Of a stretch of 17,304 bases of DNA, positions 16,929 through 17,304 are shown piece after piece; the first letter of the stretch is position 1; every line of letters starts with the position of its first letter. The DNA comes from Chloroflexota bacterium (GTDB taxonomy: Bacteria > Chloroflexota > Dormibacteria > Dormibacterales > Dormibacteraceae). Both the position numbers and the translations under genes were made by a program. The stretch spans positions 1 to 17,304 of the forward strand of contig VBJE01000107.1 in the NCBI GenBank assembly GCA_005879675.1, written 5' to 3'. The notes under the pieces were generated by a model that saw nothing but the letters and a program-made list of their open reading frames with translations, made no database searches and was not told the origin of the DNA.

Positions 16929-17276
16929 TCATCGTTCCACAGCGGGCCACACCTCGACCGGACCGGCGGGCCAGGACTTGGCCATCTCGAGGGCCTCGTC
17001 GAGGTCTTTGACCTGCACGACGGCGAAGCCGCCGATGACCTCTTTGGACTCGATGAACGGGCCGTCGGTCACGATGCGGCCGCCGTCTTTGGAGCGAACC
17101 GTGGTGACGGTTTGCGGCCCCTTCAGCTGCTCGCCGCCGAGGATCTTGCCGGCCCGGCTGTACTCCTCGAACCAGCGCTCCGCCGCTTTCATGCCCGCGG
17201 CCATCTCCTCCGACGGCATGCTGTCGAAGCGCTCCTGGTCTTCCATCGTCCCGACGAATAGCAACACGTATTTCAT
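16929..17276 (-). CDS. DGPF/YCII-related domain protein
   Basis: The 115-residue protein has the family opening MKYVLLFVG and the signature VTDGPFIESKEVIGGF near residue 69-84, giving the dimeric ferredoxin-like fold of YCII-related proteins. Its role is not biochemically settled; genes of this type are the regular partners of ECF42 sigma factors, which is the arrangement seen here. ATG 17276 is preceded by a strong AGGAGGTG. Its TGA lies inside or 4 bp before the likely extended start of the sigma gene, so the two are co-transcribed and perhaps translationally coupled. No promoter could be judged because the window ends 28 bp upstream. Confidence 0.92.
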   Translation of the reverse strand: MKYVLLFVGTMEDQERFDSMPSEEMAAGMKAAERWFEEYSRAGKILGGEQLKGPQTVTTVRSKDGGRIVTDGPFIESKEVIGGFAVVQVKDLDEALEMAKSWPAGPVEVWPAVER

Positions 17277-17280
17277 GTCA

Positions 17281-17288
17281 CACCTCCT
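17281..17288 (-). promoter_or_regulatory. Ribosome binding site of the DGPF gene
   Basis: On the - strand AGGAGGTG lies 4 bases before ATG 17276 (6 bases from the AGGAGG core). It is a near-perfect anti-SD match and fixes the start. Confidence 0.8.
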
Positions 17289-17304
17289 CTAAGGGCGACG
17301 AACG

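Overview
This is a GC-rich stretch (only about 60 bp near 9025-9085 are clearly AT-rich) with tight gene packing, overlapping start and stop codons, frequent GTG/TTG and probably CTG starts, and strong AGGAGG-type ribosome binding sites at several genes. A DUF222/HNH nuclease, an actinobacterial-style LeuB, an ECF42-type sigma factor with a DGPF protein and a K+-independent H+-pyrophosphatase all fit an actinobacterial or Chloroflexota-like (possibly Dormibacterota-like) soil bacterium. That placement is inference; nothing here fixes the taxon. No rRNA, tRNA, CRISPR array, insertion sequence or phage gene was seen. The longest gap without a gene is 149 bp (8938-9086).

Left edge (2-553, + strand): the 3' half of an MFS transporter, ending in a CTAG shared with a convergent gene.

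Main cluster (550-8937, all - strand, read right to left): a benzoate-CoA-ligase-family enzyme (frameshifted), LeuB-like dehydrogenase, LeuC- and LeuD-like aconitase-family subunits, a LeuA/homocitrate-synthase-like condensing enzyme without the usual regulatory domain, a branched-chain 2-oxoacid dehydrogenase E1-alpha without an E1-beta beside it, and a long Pro/Ala-rich protein with repeated Trp motifs and a duplicated C-terminal domain. Junctions from the ligase to E1-alpha overlap or lie within 9 bp, so this is almost certainly one operon. Read as a pathway, LeuA-CD-B lengthens a 2-oxo acid by one carbon and E1 would decarboxylate the product toward an acyl-CoA. This could be plain leucine synthesis or a dedicated acyl-CoA supply route.

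Middle (8938-10697): an AT-rich intergenic region with a possible promoter and inverted repeat, then a rightward pair, a DUF222/HNH nuclease and a pyridoxamine-phosphate-oxidase-fold protein.

Second - strand cluster (10701-14934): acylphosphatase, H+-translocating pyrophosphatase (its C-terminal catalytic motif is deleted in this sequence), an unrecognised 109-residue protein and an AMP-forming acyl-CoA synthetase. The synthetase makes PPi, which the pyrophosphatase would normally consume.

Right edge (14952-17276): a divergent CinA N-domain protein (+), then convergent to it a DGPF/YCII protein and ECF42 sigma factor pair (-), again meeting at a shared CTAG.

Two genes (the ligase and the pyrophosphatase) carry internal deletions that shift the frame. 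Read-level checking should decide whether these are real or artefacts before either is interpreted.
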